Positions 15,557-25,317 are shown, counted from the stretch's first letter. The stretch: DNA of 44,796 nucleotides from an uncultured Merdimonas sp. (GCA_944375725.1 CALWAZ010000120.1:1-44796), one strand, 5' to 3'. The notes: generated by a model not told the origin, from the sequence alone. Numbers and translations are program-made.

Positions 15557-16465
15557 ATGAAGACGGAAAACGTACGCACGAAGCCCACAAAATACAGAGA
15601 GATGGATGCGGCCGCCTGCGACAGGCGCTTCCAGAGAGGACGTCTCCTGCTGACAGGACTTGCTATTGTGCTGGTACTATTGAACGGGGCCATATTTCTG
15701 ACGCATTTGGAGGAGCTGTCCATCGGCTTGTACATTCTGATTATGCTGCTGATTGTGCTGGCTTTTTGGGTAACCCTTACCCTCCGGGCGGCAGGCCTTT
15801 ATCAGATTCTGTATACGGATTGTGATCCGGTGAAATTTCTTCAGATTCTGGAACTGCAGAAGAAAAGGCTGAAGAGGAAATCTTACAGGAATATCCATCA
15901 TCTGCTCTGCGCCATCGCATGGGCTTATCTGGAAGACTGGGACGCAGTATACAGGGAATTGTCACAGTTTCAGGCCTCTCAGGTCAAGAACAGGAATCTG
16001 AAGTATTCACACCTGAATCTTTTAGGAGATTACTGCCTGGTAAAAGATCAAAAGGAAGACTTTGATGCCTGCAGGCGGCAGCTTCTGGCTCTTTCGGAGG
16101 GCAGAAAGGCCGGGGAGAAAAAACTGGCGGCTCAGATTCTTCTGATTTGGGATAGAAGAATTGCCTGCATGAAGCAGGACAGAAAGCGGGAGCGTGAAAT
16201 TCTGGAGCAGCTTCTGGCCGGACAGAAAAAATATCTGATCCAGGAGACAGCCTGGACTTTCCGCCTGGCTCAGCTGGATCTGCTGGATGGAAAAGAAAAA
16301 GACGCAGAAGGACGGCTGCGCTTTGCGGCCCGGTATGGAAATACCATGGCTGTCCGGGCATGGGCAGAGGAACTTCTGAGCCGGCAGAATCAGCCCGCGC
16401 CCTGCGTACAGGAATATAAACAGGAAAAGACAGGAGAGATGAACGATGGGAATGATACAGAATGA
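15557..16465 (+). CDS. Membrane-anchored helical-repeat protein, unknown function
   Basis: This 302-residue protein has two adjacent transmembrane segments (about residues 32-50 and 55-76) and a cytoplasmic alpha-helical region of about 220 residues with a TPR-like pattern, for example LAYLEDW-type helices and LLDGKEKDAEGRLRFAA. No enzymatic motif is visible. ATG 15557 is chosen because GGAGATGAGG precedes it; an ATG at 15533 is an alternative that would start 4 bp after the hisF stop. Its 3' end overlaps ung by 20 bp. It is probably co-transcribed with hisHF and ung. Confidence 0.75.
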   Translation: MKTENVRTKPTKYREMDAAACDRRFQRGRLLLTGLAIVLVLLNGAIFLTHLEELSIGLYILIMLLIVLAFWVTLTLRAAGLYQILYTDCDPVKFLQILELQKKRLKRKSYRNIHHLLCAIAWAYLEDWDAVYRELSQFQASQVKNRNLKYSHLNLLGDYCLVKDQKEDFDACRRQLLALSEGRKAGEKKLAAQILLIWDRRIACMKQDRKREREILEQLLAGQKKYLIQETAWTFRLAQLDLLDGKEKDAEGRLRFAARYGNTMAVRAWAEELLSRQNQPAPCVQEYKQEKTGEMNDGNDTE

Positions 16466-17120
16466 CTGGCTGGAGCCATTGAAGCCGGAATTTGGAAAGC
16501 CCTATTACGCGGAGCTGTTTAAATTTGTACAGCATGAATATGCGACGAGAAAGATTTTCCCGCCTGCGGATGATATTTTCAATGCCTTTCATCTGACGCC
16601 TCTTCATGAGGTAAAGGTGGTAATTCTGGGACAGGATCCTTACCACAATGACGGCCAGGCTCATGGTCTGTGCTTCTCCGTGAAGCCGGATGTGGAGATC
16701 CCGCCCTCCCTGGTTAATATTTATCAGGAACTCCACGACGATCTGGGCTGTTATATTCCCAATAACGGGTATCTGGTCAAATGGGCAAAGCAGGGCGTGC
16801 TGATGCTGAACACGGTTCTGACAGTCCGGGCCCATCAGGCCAATTCCCACAGAGGAATGGGATGGGAACAGTTTACAGACGCGGCTATCCGTATTCTGAA
16901 TGAACAGGACCGTCCGATCGTGTTTATTCTCTGGGGAAGCCCTGCGCAGAAAAAGGCGCAGATGCTGAATAATCCCAAGCATCTGATTCTGAAATCGCCC
17001 CATCCGAGTCCCCTGTCCGCCTACCGTGGATTCTTTGGCAGCAGGCCCTTCAGCAAGACAAATGAGTTTCTTGTGAAGAACGGGCTGGAGCCCATTGACT
17101 GGCAGATTGAAAATATATAA
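16446..17120 (+). CDS. ung: Uracil-DNA glycosylase, family 1
   Basis: This 224-residue base-excision repair enzyme removes uracil from DNA. The catalytic water-activating loop GQDPYH (D64) and the C-terminal HPSPLSAYRGF loop are intact, as is the LLWG-like FILWGSPAQ segment. Length is standard. The start overlaps the upstream membrane-protein gene by 20 bp. Confidence 0.98.
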   Translation: MGMIQNDWLEPLKPEFGKPYYAELFKFVQHEYATRKIFPPADDIFNAFHLTPLHEVKVVILGQDPYHNDGQAHGLCFSVKPDVEIPPSLVNIYQELHDDLGCYIPNNGYLVKWAKQGVLMLNTVLTVRAHQANSHRGMGWEQFTDAAIRILNEQDRPIVFILWGSPAQKKAQMLNNPKHLILKSPHPSPLSAYRGFFGSRPFSKTNEFLVKNGLEPIDWQIENI

Positions 17121-17151
17121 ATAAAGAAAAATAAATTCAGGAGGAATCATC

Positions 17152-18093
17152 ATGAAAATCGTACTGCTGGAAAGCCTTGGCGTATCTGGCCAGGTGCTTC
17201 AGAAACATGTTCAGAAACTTGAAAAAATGGGACACACCTTTACAGCTTATGAAAAAAATACGGATCCGGCCGCGCAGCTGGAGAAGATGAAGGACGCAGA
17301 TGTGGTCATGCTTGCAAACATGCCTCTGGCTGAGTCAGCTGTCAATGGGGCTGAGAACCTGAAGTTCATAGATGTGGCCTTTACCGGTGTGGATCACATT
17401 CCGGTGGCAGCGGCAAAGAAAAGAGGAATCGCAGTCAGCAATGCTTCCGGCTACGCCACACAGGCTGTTGCCGAGCTCTGCATCAGCTTTATGATTCAGC
17501 TGCTGAGAAATGTGGAGAAGACAGAAAAGAGCTGCCGCAGCGGCGGTACAAAAGCCGGCCTGATTGGCAATCTGCTCTGCGGAAAGACGGTCGGAATTGT
17601 GGGAGCAGGAGCAATCGGAAAGAAGACGGCAGCCCTCTGCAAGGCATTTGGCTGCACGGTCATTGCCTACAACAGAAGCAAGGTTTCCGATCCTTCCATT
17701 GACAGACAGGTATCCCTGGAAGAGCTTCTGGCAGAATCAGACATCGTATCTCTGCATGTTCCGCTCACAGATGCCACAAAAGGCCTGATCGGAAAGGAAC
17801 AGCTGGCGCAGATGAAGAAGACTGCTTTCCTGATCAATACCGCAAGAGGCGGAGTAGCAGATCAGGATGCTTTGGCTGAGGCTCTGCGGGAAGGGCAGAT
17901 CGCAGGAGCCGCCCTGGATGTATTTGACAAAGAGCCGCCCCTTCCGGAGGACCATCCTCTGCTTCATACCCCGAATACGATTGTGACGCCTCATATCGGC
18001 TTTGCTTCCGAGGAATCTCTGGAGCAGAGAGCGGATATCGTGTTTGAAAATCTGTATTCCTGGCTGGACGGAAAGCAGATCAATGGGGTGTAA
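17152..18093 (+). CDS. D-2-hydroxyacid dehydrogenase (NAD-dependent)
   Basis: This 313-residue protein has the two-domain D-isomer hydroxyacid dehydrogenase fold. The nucleotide-binding motif is GIVGAGAIGKKTA. The catalytic Arg, Glu and His lie in INTARGG, DVFDKEPPLP and TPHIGFA respectively. It could act on glycerate, lactate or 2-hydroxyisocaproate-like acids; the sequence does not decide. A GGAGGAATCATC ribosome binding site precedes the start and a terminator follows, so it is probably monocistronic or the last gene after ung. Confidence 0.9.
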   Translation: MKIVLLESLGVSGQVLQKHVQKLEKMGHTFTAYEKNTDPAAQLEKMKDADVVMLANMPLAESAVNGAENLKFIDVAFTGVDHIPVAAAKKRGIAVSNASGYATQAVAELCISFMIQLLRNVEKTEKSCRSGGTKAGLIGNLLCGKTVGIVGAGAIGKKTAALCKAFGCTVIAYNRSKVSDPSIDRQVSLEELLAESDIVSLHVPLTDATKGLIGKEQLAQMKKTAFLINTARGGVADQDALAEALREGQIAGAALDVFDKEPPLPEDHPLLHTPNTIVTPHIGFASEESLEQRADIVFENLYSWLDGKQINGV

Positions 18094-18131
18094 TAGAAAT
18101 AGGATATTGCAGAAAGGTTTTGCGTAATCAG

Positions 18132-18186
18132 TATCCCGGCAAAATTTTCTTCCGCAGGCGGAGAAAATTTTGCCGGGATATTTTTG
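18132..18186 (+). terminator. Intrinsic terminator after the dehydrogenase gene
   Basis: Perfect 19-bp arms (18132-18150 and 18162-18180) surround a short inner stem and are followed by TTTTT. Confidence 0.92.
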
Positions 18187-18213
18187 CGCCGGCCTAAAAA
18201 AAGAAACTGAAAA

Positions 18214-18278
18214 TGGAAAGTAAACTTGACATGAGAAATATCTTATGTATAATAAAGATATGGAAAGTAAACTTTCCA
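18214..18278 (+). promoter_or_regulatory. Promoter with repeated palindromic operator of the XRE regulator
   Basis: TTGACA (18226-18231) and TATAAT (18248-18253), 16 bp apart, form the promoter. TGGAAAGTAAACTTTCCA at 18261-18278 is a perfect 8+2+8 palindrome at about the transcription start. Its first 14 bases recur exactly at 18214-18227, overlapping the -35 box. This is the layout of an autorepressed operator bound by the XRE protein encoded next; binding is inferred. Confidence 0.75.
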
Positions 18279-18302
18279 TCAGGAGAAGGTGATTGAAGGC
18301 AG

Positions 18303-18521
18303 ATGAAAAACAGACTGGAAGAATTGAGAAAAGAAAGAGGAATCAAGCAGGAAGAACTGGCGGAGGCCCTGGAGGTGTCCAGACAGACGATAGGGTCACT
18401 GGAGAATGGAAGATATAACCCATCGATTCTTCTGGCGTTTAAGATTGCCCGGTATTTCGGAATGAGTATTGAGGATATCTTTATTTATGAGGAGGAAAAG
18501 AAGGATGCAAAAGAAAGATAA
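18303..18521 (+). CDS. XRE-family helix-turn-helix regulator
   Basis: This 72-residue protein consists of a single Cro/C1-type HTH domain (KRGIKQEELAEALEVSRQTIGSLENGR and onward) with a short acidic/basic tail. It probably dimerises on the palindrome in its own promoter. It overlaps the next gene by 17 bp, and such small HTH/membrane-protein pairs are common in Firmicutes. Confidence 0.9.
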   Translation: MKNRLEELRKERGIKQEELAEALEVSRQTIGSLENGRYNPSILLAFKIARYFGMSIEDIFIYEEEKKDAKER

Positions 18522-18933
18522 AGTATTTTGGATGATTTATATCTTGGCCGGGATTGTTATCATGATTATCGGAATAAATCTGAAAGCAGAATATTATTCC
18601 ACTCTGTTATTTGCGCTGGGATTTGCTTTCGCTTTCAATGGGGCTTTACAGCTTATCAGATTCTGGTATCATATGCGCCCGGAAAACAGAGAAAAATATC
18701 AGGAGAAACTGCATCAGCAGCAAATCAATATAAAAGATGAAAGAAAAATTCAGCTCCGGCATCACGCCGGGTACATTGCCTGGGCGGCAACCATGGTCCT
18801 GTGCTTTGTGGGAGCCTTTGTGATGAGCCTGTTCCAGGGATATACGATACTTGTGACTGTGCTGTTCGGCCTGGCAGTGGCGGAGTATGTGGCGGCAACT
18901 GTGATTTATAAATATCTTTGCAGAAAAATGTAG
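18505..18933 (+). CDS. Small four-helix membrane protein, partner of the XRE regulator
   Basis: This 142-residue protein has four hydrophobic segments (about 9-25, 29-48, 85-107 and 112-135) with a charged segment (about 55-80) between the second and third. No enzymatic motif was seen. The start lies inside the regulator gene behind GAGGAGGAAAAGAAGG. The tight overlap implies translational coupling. It may modulate the regulator at the membrane, but this is only inferred from the gene arrangement. Confidence 0.78.
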   Translation: MQKKDKVFWMIYILAGIVIMIIGINLKAEYYSTLLFALGFAFAFNGALQLIRFWYHMRPENREKYQEKLHQQQINIKDERKIQLRHHAGYIAWAATMVLCFVGAFVMSLFQGYTILVTVLFGLAVAEYVAATVIYKYLCRKM

Positions 18934-18961
18934 ATACCTTAAGAGAAATGGGGGTATATCC

Positions 18962-19266
18962 ATGAGAAAGCCGGCATCTGTCCTATTCCTGTTAATATGC
19001 GCATTATCGACTTTGATTTTAAGTGCCTGCCAGCAGCAGAGTCATAAGAAGGAAGAGCAAAGCGACATATGTGCATTTATCTGTGATATAGATGAAGATG
19101 CGGTTACCATTGATATAGCAGAATACATTACGGCTCAGGATGAAGAAAAAATGAAAATTTTATAAAATATCTTAACACCTATACGGACGCCCGGTCCGGC
19201 ATGCCATTTTTCTTTGAACTGGACGGGGATCATGTAATAAGCATTACAGAAAAGCCGATGGCTTGA
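18962..19266 (+). pseudogene. Frameshifted lipoprotein remnant
   Basis: The reading frame from 18962 encodes a lipoprotein signal peptide with an LSAC lipobox (cleavage before a Cys at about residue 22), then IDIAEYITAQDEEK, and stops at 19165. In the frame shifted by two, starting in the A-rich stretch at about 19142-19157, the sequence continues as NENFIKYLNTYTDARSG and MPFFFELDG to a stop at 19266. That reads like the conserved C-terminal end of a small clostridial lipoprotein family. An indel in the A-rich run, perhaps with loss of an internal part, would explain it. A sequencing error is possible. The open 67-residue product alone would be a short lipoprotein. Confidence 0.6.
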
Positions 19267-19298
19267 GTATGGCGGTTAATAATCTGCTCTATCTTAAA

Positions 19299-19344
19299 AA
19301 ACAGGGACTGCATGAAAATATAATCATGTCAGTCCCTGTTTCTT
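19299..19344. terminator. Bidirectional intrinsic terminator
   Basis: Perfect 12-bp arms (19299-19310 and 19330-19341) are flanked by an A-run on the left and a T-rich run on the right. It lies between the lipoprotein remnant and the convergent activase gene and can serve both. Confidence 0.85.
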
Positions 19345-19381
19345 GTTTTATGGAAATATTTCCATGTGTTATCTCAGCTTT

Positions 19382-22300
19382 TTATGCTGTCTGTACGGCC
19401 GTATCATTTCCGGCTTCGCTTCCGCCTTCCGGAAGAGTCTGCATGGCAGCTGTCTGGTTCCCGGAAGAGGAGTCAGCATTGTGCGTATGGCTCATTCCAT
19501 CGGTACTGCCGTGTCTGCCATGTCCCGAACCGGTCTTATTGGTATGATTCCGGTCATTGTTTCCGGCCTCGTTTTCCGCCTTGATTTCCTCATTCAGATG
19601 CTTGTTCGCGGTGGACAGCATCAGCTTCAGACGATTCAGCTGGTTTACCTCGCTGGCGCCGGGGTCATAGTCGATAGCCACCACATTGGAGGTGGGATAG
19701 CGGCGGCGCAGCTCTTTGATGACACCCTTGCCGACCACATGGTTGGGCAGGCAGCCGAAGGGCTGGGTGCAGACAATGTTCGGAACGCCTGTATGAATCA
19801 GCTCCAGCATCTCAGCGGTCAGGAACCATCCCTCACCGGTCTGATTGCCCACGGATACGATATCGGAAGCCATCTCAGCCATTTCGTCAATATTGCCGGG
19901 CGGATTGAAGTGAATGCTCTTTTTCAGGGCTTTCACAGCAGGCTTTCTCAGCCATTCCATGGCAATGATGCCAAGACGTGCCAGCCGCGCGCTGGAACGT
20001 TTTTTGCCCAGGTAGTCTGCTTTAAACTCATTGTTCTTAAAGCAGTAGAGCAGGAAATCCATCAGATCCGGCACGACAGCCTCAGCTCCCTCGGATTCCA
20101 GCAGATCTACCAGATGGTTGTTGGCAGACGGAGAATATTTTACAAGAATCTCTCCGACCACGCCGACTCTCGGCTTCTTCATATCCTCATAAACAGGCAG
20201 CTTGTCGAAATCTTCGATGATGCCCTGGCAGATCTTTACGAAGCGGTGATGGGACACATGCTTCTGGGATACGAAATCCTGACAGATTTTCACCCATTTT
20301 TCATGCAGCCTGTTGGCAGAACCAGGTTCCTTTTCGTAAGGACGCGTCTGATAGAGCACACGCATGAAAATGTCTCCGAATACCAGTCCGTACAGACCCT
20401 TGAAGGCCAGGGACGGAGTGATCTTGAAGCCCGGATTGGTTTCCAGGTTGTTCAGATTCAGTGACACTACCGGGATATTTGCATGTCCTGCCTTCGCCAG
20501 TGCCCGGCGGATAAAGGAAATGTAGTTGGTGGCCCGGCAGCCGCCGCCTGTCTGGGTAATGATGACAGCCAGCTTATCCGGATCGTATTTACCGGAAAGA
20601 ACAGCGGTCATAATCTGGCCGACTACCACAAGAGAGGGGTAGCAGGCGTCGTTGTTTACATATTTCAGTCCCATATCAATGGCAGCCCGGTCGGAATCCG
20701 GAAGCACATCAATATGATAGCCGCAGGATCGGAACGCAGGCTCGATGACATCGAAGTGAATCGGTGACATCTGGGGGCAGAGGATGGTGTAATCCTTGCG
20801 CATTTCCTCTGTAAATACTACGCGCTCATAGGAGGTGGGCTCTACGGTCCGGCATTCCTGCTTTCTCTCACGCACACGGAGAGCGGAAATCAGGGAGCGG
20901 ATACGGATTCTGGCAGCTCCCAGGTTGTTGACCTCATCGATCTTCAGGCAGGTGTAAATCTTGCCGGAGTTTGTCAGGATGTCGCTGACCTCGTCGGTGG
21001 TAACGGCGTCCAGGCCGCAGCCAAAGGAATTGAGCTGGATCAGGTCCAGATCATCTCTGGTCCGTACATAGCTTGCCGCCGCGTACATCCTGGAGTGGTA
21101 CATCCACTGGTCCATAACAAACAGAGGACGTTCTACGCCGTGCAGGTGGCTGATGGAATCCTCGGTCAGCACAGCGATGCCGTAGGAGTTGATGAGCTCC
21201 GGAATACCGTGGTTGATCTCCGGGTCAATATGGTAGGGACGGCCAGCCAGCACGATGCCCCGGCGTCCGGTCTCTTCCATATATTTCAGGGTCTCTTCCC
21301 CTTTCCGCTTAATGTCTTCACGGACGTTTTCCTGTTCCTTCCATGCTTTCTTGACCGCGGCAGCCACTTCGTCAGCCGGAATGCCGCAGTGGGCGCCGAA
21401 CTCCTCAATCAGGCGCTTCTCCAGGATATCCTCGCTCTCAAAGGAGAGGAAGGGATTGAAGAAATCAATATCGCTGCCATGGAGCTCGTCAATGTTGTTT
21501 TTGATATTTTCCGCATAGGAGGTCACAATGGGGCAGTTGTAATGGTTGCCCGCGTCGGGGAACTCGTTTCTCTCATAAGGCACGCAGGGATAGAAGATGA
21601 ACTTCAGTCCCTGGCGGATGAGCCAGGTCACATGGCCATGGGCCAGCTTTGCCGGATAGCACTCGGATTCACTGGGGATGGACTCGATGCCCAGCTCGTA
21701 AATCTTATGAGTAGAGGCCGGAGAAAGCACCACCTGGTATTTCAGTTCGGTAAAGAAGGTGAACCAGAACGGATAATTTTCGTAGAAATTCAGTACCCGG
21801 GGAATTCCTACTTTTCCGCGGACAGCCTCGTCTGCGGGCAGGGGCTCATAGCCGAAGATACGCTTGTTCTTATATTCGTACAGGTTCGGGATATGATCCT
21901 TGTTTTTCACGCCTCCGATTCCGCGCTCGCAGCGGTTGCCGGTGATGAACTGGCGTCCGCCGGTGAAACGGTTGATGGTAAGGCGGCAGTTATTGGTGCA
22001 GCCCTTGCACTTGGCCATGGTCGTGGTGAACTCCAGGCTGTTGATCTGCTCGATGGGCAGCATGGTAGTTTCCATACCTTCCTCGTAGCGCTCTCTTGCG
22101 ATCAGAGCCGCTCCGAAAGCACCCATAATGCCTGCGATATCCGGACGCACAGCCTCGCAGCCCGCGATTTTCTCAAAGCTTCGAAGAACCGCGTCGTTGT
22201 AGAAGGTACCGCCCTGAACGACAATATTCTGTCCCAGAGAGGAGGCGTCAGACACCTTGATAACCTTAAACAGCGCGTTCTTGATGACAGAGTAGGCAAG

Positions 22301-23827
22301 GCCTGCGGAAATATCAGATACCTCCGCGCCCTCCTTCTGGGCCTGCTTTACCTTGGAGTTCATAAACACGGTACAGCGGGTTCCCAGGTCAATGGGATGC
22401 TTTGCGAACAGAGCAGCCTTTGCGAAATCCTCCACACTGTAATTCAGGGAGTGGGCAAAGGTTTCGATAAAGGAGCCGCAGCCGGAGGAACAGGCCTCGT
22501 TGAGCTGTACGCTGTCTACGGTATGGTTTTTGATTCGGATACATTTCATATCCTGTCCGCCGATATCCAGAATGCAGTCTACCTTCGGGTCGAAGAATTC
22601 GGCAGCGTAATAGTGGGCTACGGTTTCTACCTCGCCCTCATCCAGCATCAGGGCGGCCTTTACCAGAGCCTCGCCATAGCCGGTGGAGCAGGAGCGGACG
22701 ATATGAGCGTCCTTGGGAAGAAAACGGTAGATTTCCTGAATAGCCCGGATAGTGGTCTTCAGCGTGCTTCCGTTGTTATTGCTGTAGAAGGAGTAGAGCA
22801 GTTCTCCATCCTCGCCTACAAGCGCGGCCTTTGTGGTGGTGCTTCCCGCGTCGATGCCTAAGAAGCAGTTTCCCTTATAGGCCTGGAAATCACCTCTGGT
22901 CACCTGATGGCGGCTGTGGCGTTCCTGGAACTTGGCATATTCATGCTCGGACTCAAAAAGGGGCTCCATACGTGCCACCTCGAAATCCATTTTGATATGG
23001 GACTTCAGCCGCTCCTTCATACTGCTTAAGGAGACAGCCGCTTCCTGCTTGCAGCTTAAGGCAGAACCGATAGCCGCGAACAGATGGGAATTTTCCGGAG
23101 CGATGATATGCTCATCGTCCAGCTTCAGAGTCCGCACAAAGGCGGCCTTCAGCTCTGAAAGGAAATGAAGGGGGCCGCCTAAGAAGGCCACATGTCCCCG
23201 GATGGGCTTGCCGCAGGCCAGGCCGCTGATGGTCTGGTTTACGACAGCCTGGAAAATGGACGCGGAAAGGTCTTCCTTTGTGGCGCCCTCATTGATCAGA
23301 GGCTGAATATCGGATTTGGCAAACACGCCGCAGCGTGCCGCGATAGTATAAAGGGAATGATAATTTTTGGCGTATTCATTCAGGCCGGAAGCGTCTGTCT
23401 GGAGAAGAGAAGCCATCTGGTCGATAAAGGATCCGGTACCGCCGGCGCAGATACCGTTCATACGCTGCTCTACGTTTCCGCCTTCAAAATAAATAATTTT
23501 GGCATCCTCGCCGCCAAGCTCGATGGCCACATCTGTCTGGGGAGCCGCTGTCTCCAGAGCGGTAGCCACAGCCACCACCTCCTGGATGAAGGGTACTTCC
23601 AGATGGCGGGCAAGAGTCAGGCCGCCGGAACCGGTAATGGCCGGATACACAGTCAGGTCTCCAAGCTTTCCTTCCGCTTTTTCCAGAAGATCTGCCAGTG
23701 TTTCCTGAATATTGGCGAAGTGTCTTTCATAATCAGAAAAAAGAAGCTGATTCGCTTCGTCAAGGACTGCAATTTTTACAGTCGTGGAACCGATATCAAT
23801 TCCCAATGTATATGTAGGATTACTCAT
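19382..23827 (-). CDS. Giant 2-hydroxyacyl-CoA dehydratase activase-like protein (double ASKHA + DUF2229)
   Basis: This protein of about 1481 residues contains two successive BadF/BadG/BcrA/BcrD-type ASKHA ATPase domains. The first opens with [17 protein letters not shown] and contains the cluster-Cys motif [12 protein letters not shown]. The second, from about residue 325, opens with [15 protein letters not shown] and contains [13 protein letters not shown] Cys-rich segment (CKGCTNNC, later NRCERG), a DUF2229 region and a 2-hydroxyglutaryl-CoA dehydratase-like C-terminal region follow. The last 75 residues are low-complexity and rich in N, H, G and T. HgdC-type activators inject electrons into dehydratases at ATP cost; the target of these long fusions is not known. 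The ATG at 23827 starts the conserved part. The nearest AGGAGG lies 24 nt upstream, immediately before an in-frame TTG at 23851, so the true start is uncertain. Confidence 0.9.
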   Translation of the reverse strand: MSNPTYTLGIDIGSTTVKIAVLDEANQLLFSDYERHFANIQETLADLLEKAEGKLGDLTVYPAITGSGGLTLARHLEVPFIQEVVAVATALETAAPQTDVAIELGGEDAKIIYFEGGNVEQRMNGICAGGTGSFIDQMASLLQTDASGLNEYAKNYHSLYTIAARCGVFAKSDIQPLINEGATKEDLSASIFQAVVNQTISGLACGKPIRGHVAFLGGPLHFLSELKAAFVRTLKLDDEHIIAPENSHLFAAIGSALSCKQEAAVSLSSMKERLKSHIKMDFEVARMEPLFESEHEYAKFQERHSRHQVTRGDFQAYKGNCFLGIDAGSTTTKAALVGEDGELLYSFYSNNNGSTLKTTIRAIQEIYRFLPKDAHIVRSCSTGYGEALVKAALMLDEGEVETVAHYYAAEFFDPKVDCILDIGGQDMKCIRIKNHTVDSVQLNEACSSGCGSFIETFAHSLNYSVEDFAKAALFAKHPIDLGTRCTVFMNSKVKQAQKEGAEVSDISAGLAYSVIKNALFKVIKVSDASSLGQNIVVQGGTFYNDAVLRSFEKIAGCEAVRPDIAGIMGAFGAALIARERYEEGMETTMLPIEQINSLEFTTTMAKCKGCTNNCRLTINRFTGGRQFITGNRCERGIGGVKNKDHIPNLYEYKNKRIFGYEPLPADEAVRGKVGIPRVLNFYENYPFWFTFFTELKYQVVLSPASTHKIYELGIESIPSESECYPAKLAHGHVTWLIRQGLKFIFYPCVPYERNEFPDAGNHYNCPIVTSYAENIKNNIDELHGSDIDFFNPFLSFESEDILEKRLIEEFGAHCGIPADEVAAAVKKAWKEQENVREDIKRKGEETLKYMEETGRRGIVLAGRPYHIDPEINHGIPELINSYGIAVLTEDSISHLHGVERPLFVMDQWMYHSRMYAAASYVRTRDDLDLIQLNSFGCGLDAVTTDEVSDILTNSGKIYTCLKIDEVNNLGAARIRIRSLISALRVRERKQECRTVEPTSYERVVFTEEMRKDYTILCPQMSPIHFDVIEPAFRSCGYHIDVLPDSDRAAIDMGLKYVNNDACYPSLVVVGQIMTAVLSGKYDPDKLAVIITQTGGGCRATNYISFIRRALAKAGHANIPVVSLNLNNLETNPGFKITPSLAFKGLYGLVFGDIFMRVLYQTRPYEKEPGSANRLHEKWVKICQDFVSQKHVSHHRFVKICQGIIEDFDKLPVYEDMKKPRVGVVGEILVKYSPSANNHLVDLLESEGAEAVVPDLMDFLLYCFKNNEFKADYLGKKRSSARLARLGIIAMEWLRKPAVKALKKSIHFNPPGNIDEMAEMASDIVSVGNQTGEGWFLTAEMLELIHTGVPNIVCTQPFGCLPNHVVGKGVIKELRRRYPTSNVVAIDYDPGASEVNQLNRLKLMLSTANKHLNEEIKAENEAGNNDRNHTNKTGSGHGRHGSTDGMSHTHNADSSSGNQTAAMQTLPEGGSEAGNDTAVQTA

Positions 23828-23896
23828 AAATGTTACGCGGATGGTCCGCAACCTCCTTTTCTAACTTTGTCAAAAGGTTCTCAGACGTCATTCTAC

Positions 23897-23925
23897 ATTA
23901 TACGACAGCAAAAAAATGAAAGCAA
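23897..23925 (-). promoter_or_regulatory. Promoter of the giant activase gene
   Basis: On the minus strand TTGCTT (23920-23925) and TATAAT (23897-23902) are 17 bp apart, about 70 bp upstream of the start. Confidence 0.7.
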
Positions 23926-24039
23926 ATAAAAATTATATAAACTGCAGGGGCGGATTCCCGTGATTTTGCGCATAACACAAAGGCGGGCGGGAGCGCATAT
24001 AGTACAATATATTAAATAAGGAAGGAATGAGCTTCTGCC

Positions 24040-24237
24040 ATGCAGCATTGCCGGGGTTTTCTTCATACAGTGCAAAAGGGTGACAGCCTGTACCGCTTAA
24101 GCCGCCGTTATCATGTACCGCTCTGGGCCATTCTTTACGCCAATCCCTATATCAATATCTATAATCTTCAGATTGGAGACGAGATCTGCATCCCGGGGAA
24201 AATACAGCCAAGAGAGGGGATGCCGGTTGACAAATAA
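24040..24237 (+). CDS. Single LysM-domain protein
   Basis: This 65-residue protein consists almost entirely of one LysM domain (about residues 8-53: HTVQKGDSLYRLSRRY to IGDEICIPG), which binds glycan of peptidoglycan or spore cortex. It has no signal peptide. Small LysM proteins without a signal occur in spore-formers, where they are made in the mother cell, so a spore role is possible but inferred. The start follows AAGGAAGGAATGAGC. A GC-rich hairpin follows the gene. Confidence 0.85.
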   Translation: MQHCRGFLHTVQKGDSLYRLSRRYHVPLWAILYANPYINIYNLQIGDEICIPGKIQPREGMPVDK

Positions 24238-24280
24238 ACGGCCCTCTCCTATAATAAACCTGTTATCTTATCCGGAGATT

Positions 24281-24308
24281 CCGGAGCCGCTGGTACGGCT
24301 CCGGGGTT
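24281..24308 (+). terminator. Hairpin between the LysM and rhomboid-like genes
   Basis: A 9-bp perfect stem CCGGAGCCG/CGGCTCCGG (24281-24289 and 24296-24304) is followed by GGTTTT. It may be a weak terminator or an attenuator for the next gene, whose ATG is 30 bp further on. Confidence 0.55.
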
Positions 24309-24337
24309 TTCCATCGGAAGAAAGGAAGAACCTAATT

Positions 24338-25219
24338 ATGAACCTGCTGGACAAGCTGGAAAAAAAATTTGGCCGTTACGCGATTCACAATCTGATGTAT
24401 TATATTATTATTCTGTATGCGCTGGGATATATTATTGTAACTTTTGTTCCTCAGTTTTATGTCGAGTACTTATCGCTGGATCCCACAATGATACTGCGGG
24501 GACAGATTTGGAGAATCATTACCTTCATCATTTATCCGCCCAACACGAATCTATTCTATTTTCTAATCAGTATGTACCTGTACTATTCCATTGGAAGAGT
24601 TTTGGAGGCCCAGTGGGGAGCGTTCCGTTTTAACCTGTATTTCCTTACGGGTGTGCTTCTTCATGTGGTGGCGGCCTTTATCTCCTGCTATGGATTCGGC
24701 GCGAATATCGGACCGGCTTTTGGAACCTATTACCTGAACTATTCTCTGTTTTTTGCTTTTGCGGCTACCTATCCGGACATGCAGTTTCTGCTGTTTTATA
24801 TCATTCCGATTAAGGCGAAATGGCTGGGCATCATTGATGGCATCTATTTCGGGGTTACGATACTGGCCGGTTTCTGCGCCCGGTTCCTGCCGGTTAATGT
24901 GATAATGGCGCTGATGCGGGCGGGAATCGTGGCGCATCCCGCCTACAGCGTGATGGCGCTGGTATCTCTCGGAAATTTCCTGATTTTCTTCTTTGGCATG
25001 CGGAACATGCGCCGCTACAATCCGAAGGAAATCTACCGGAGAAAGGTTTACGCAAAGAGCGTGAAACAGGGACAGAAGAACGCCACGACCCACAGATGCG
25101 CAGTCTGCGGGCGTACAGAAAAGGATGGAGACGATCTGGTGTTCCGTTTCTGCTCCAAGTGCAACGGAAACTATGAGTACTGCCAGGATCATCTGTTTAC
25201 CCATGAGCATGTAAAATAG
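24338..25219 (+). CDS. Rhomboid-like membrane protein with C-terminal zinc-ribbon
   Basis: This 293-residue protein has about six membrane segments between residues 15 and 225 and a rhomboid-like WRIITFIIYPP after the first long loop. The rhomboid protease GxSG serine motif is not present (the matching stretch reads YYLNYSLFFAFAATYPD) and no catalytic His is evident, so it is probably a non-proteolytic pseudorhomboid, like derlins. The soluble tail holds CAVCG and CSKCNGNYEYC, a likely zinc-ribbon. ATG 24338 is chosen because AAGGAAGAA precedes it; the longer open frame upstream overlaps the LysM gene out of frame. Function is unknown. Confidence 0.8.
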   Translation: MNLLDKLEKKFGRYAIHNLMYYIIILYALGYIIVTFVPQFYVEYLSLDPTMILRGQIWRIITFIIYPPNTNLFYFLISMYLYYSIGRVLEAQWGAFRFNLYFLTGVLLHVVAAFISCYGFGANIGPAFGTYYLNYSLFFAFAATYPDMQFLLFYIIPIKAKWLGIIDGIYFGVTILAGFCARFLPVNVIMALMRAGIVAHPAYSVMALVSLGNFLIFFFGMRNMRRYNPKEIYRRKVYAKSVKQGQKNATTHRCAVCGRTEKDGDDLVFRFCSKCNGNYEYCQDHLFTHEHVK

Positions 25220-25273
25220 ACACAGGCCGGGGTGAGGCTGACGGAAAGACTCAAGTAAAAAATAGAAAAACCG

Positions 25274-25317
25274 CAGGGACAGGAAAGATGGAAAACGTCT
25301 TTCGTGTCCCTGTTTTT
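25274..25317 (+). terminator. Intrinsic terminator after the rhomboid-like gene
   Basis: Stem CAGGGACA/TGTCCCTG (25274-25281 and 25305-25312) encloses an inner GAAAGA/TCTTTC stem and is followed by TTTTTT. Confidence 0.88.

Noticed and set aside
21095-22861. 588-codon open frame opposite the giant activase gene
   Set aside because: It lies entirely antisense to a strongly conserved gene, has no recognisable domain and no ribosome binding site; long antisense frames here come from codon bias.
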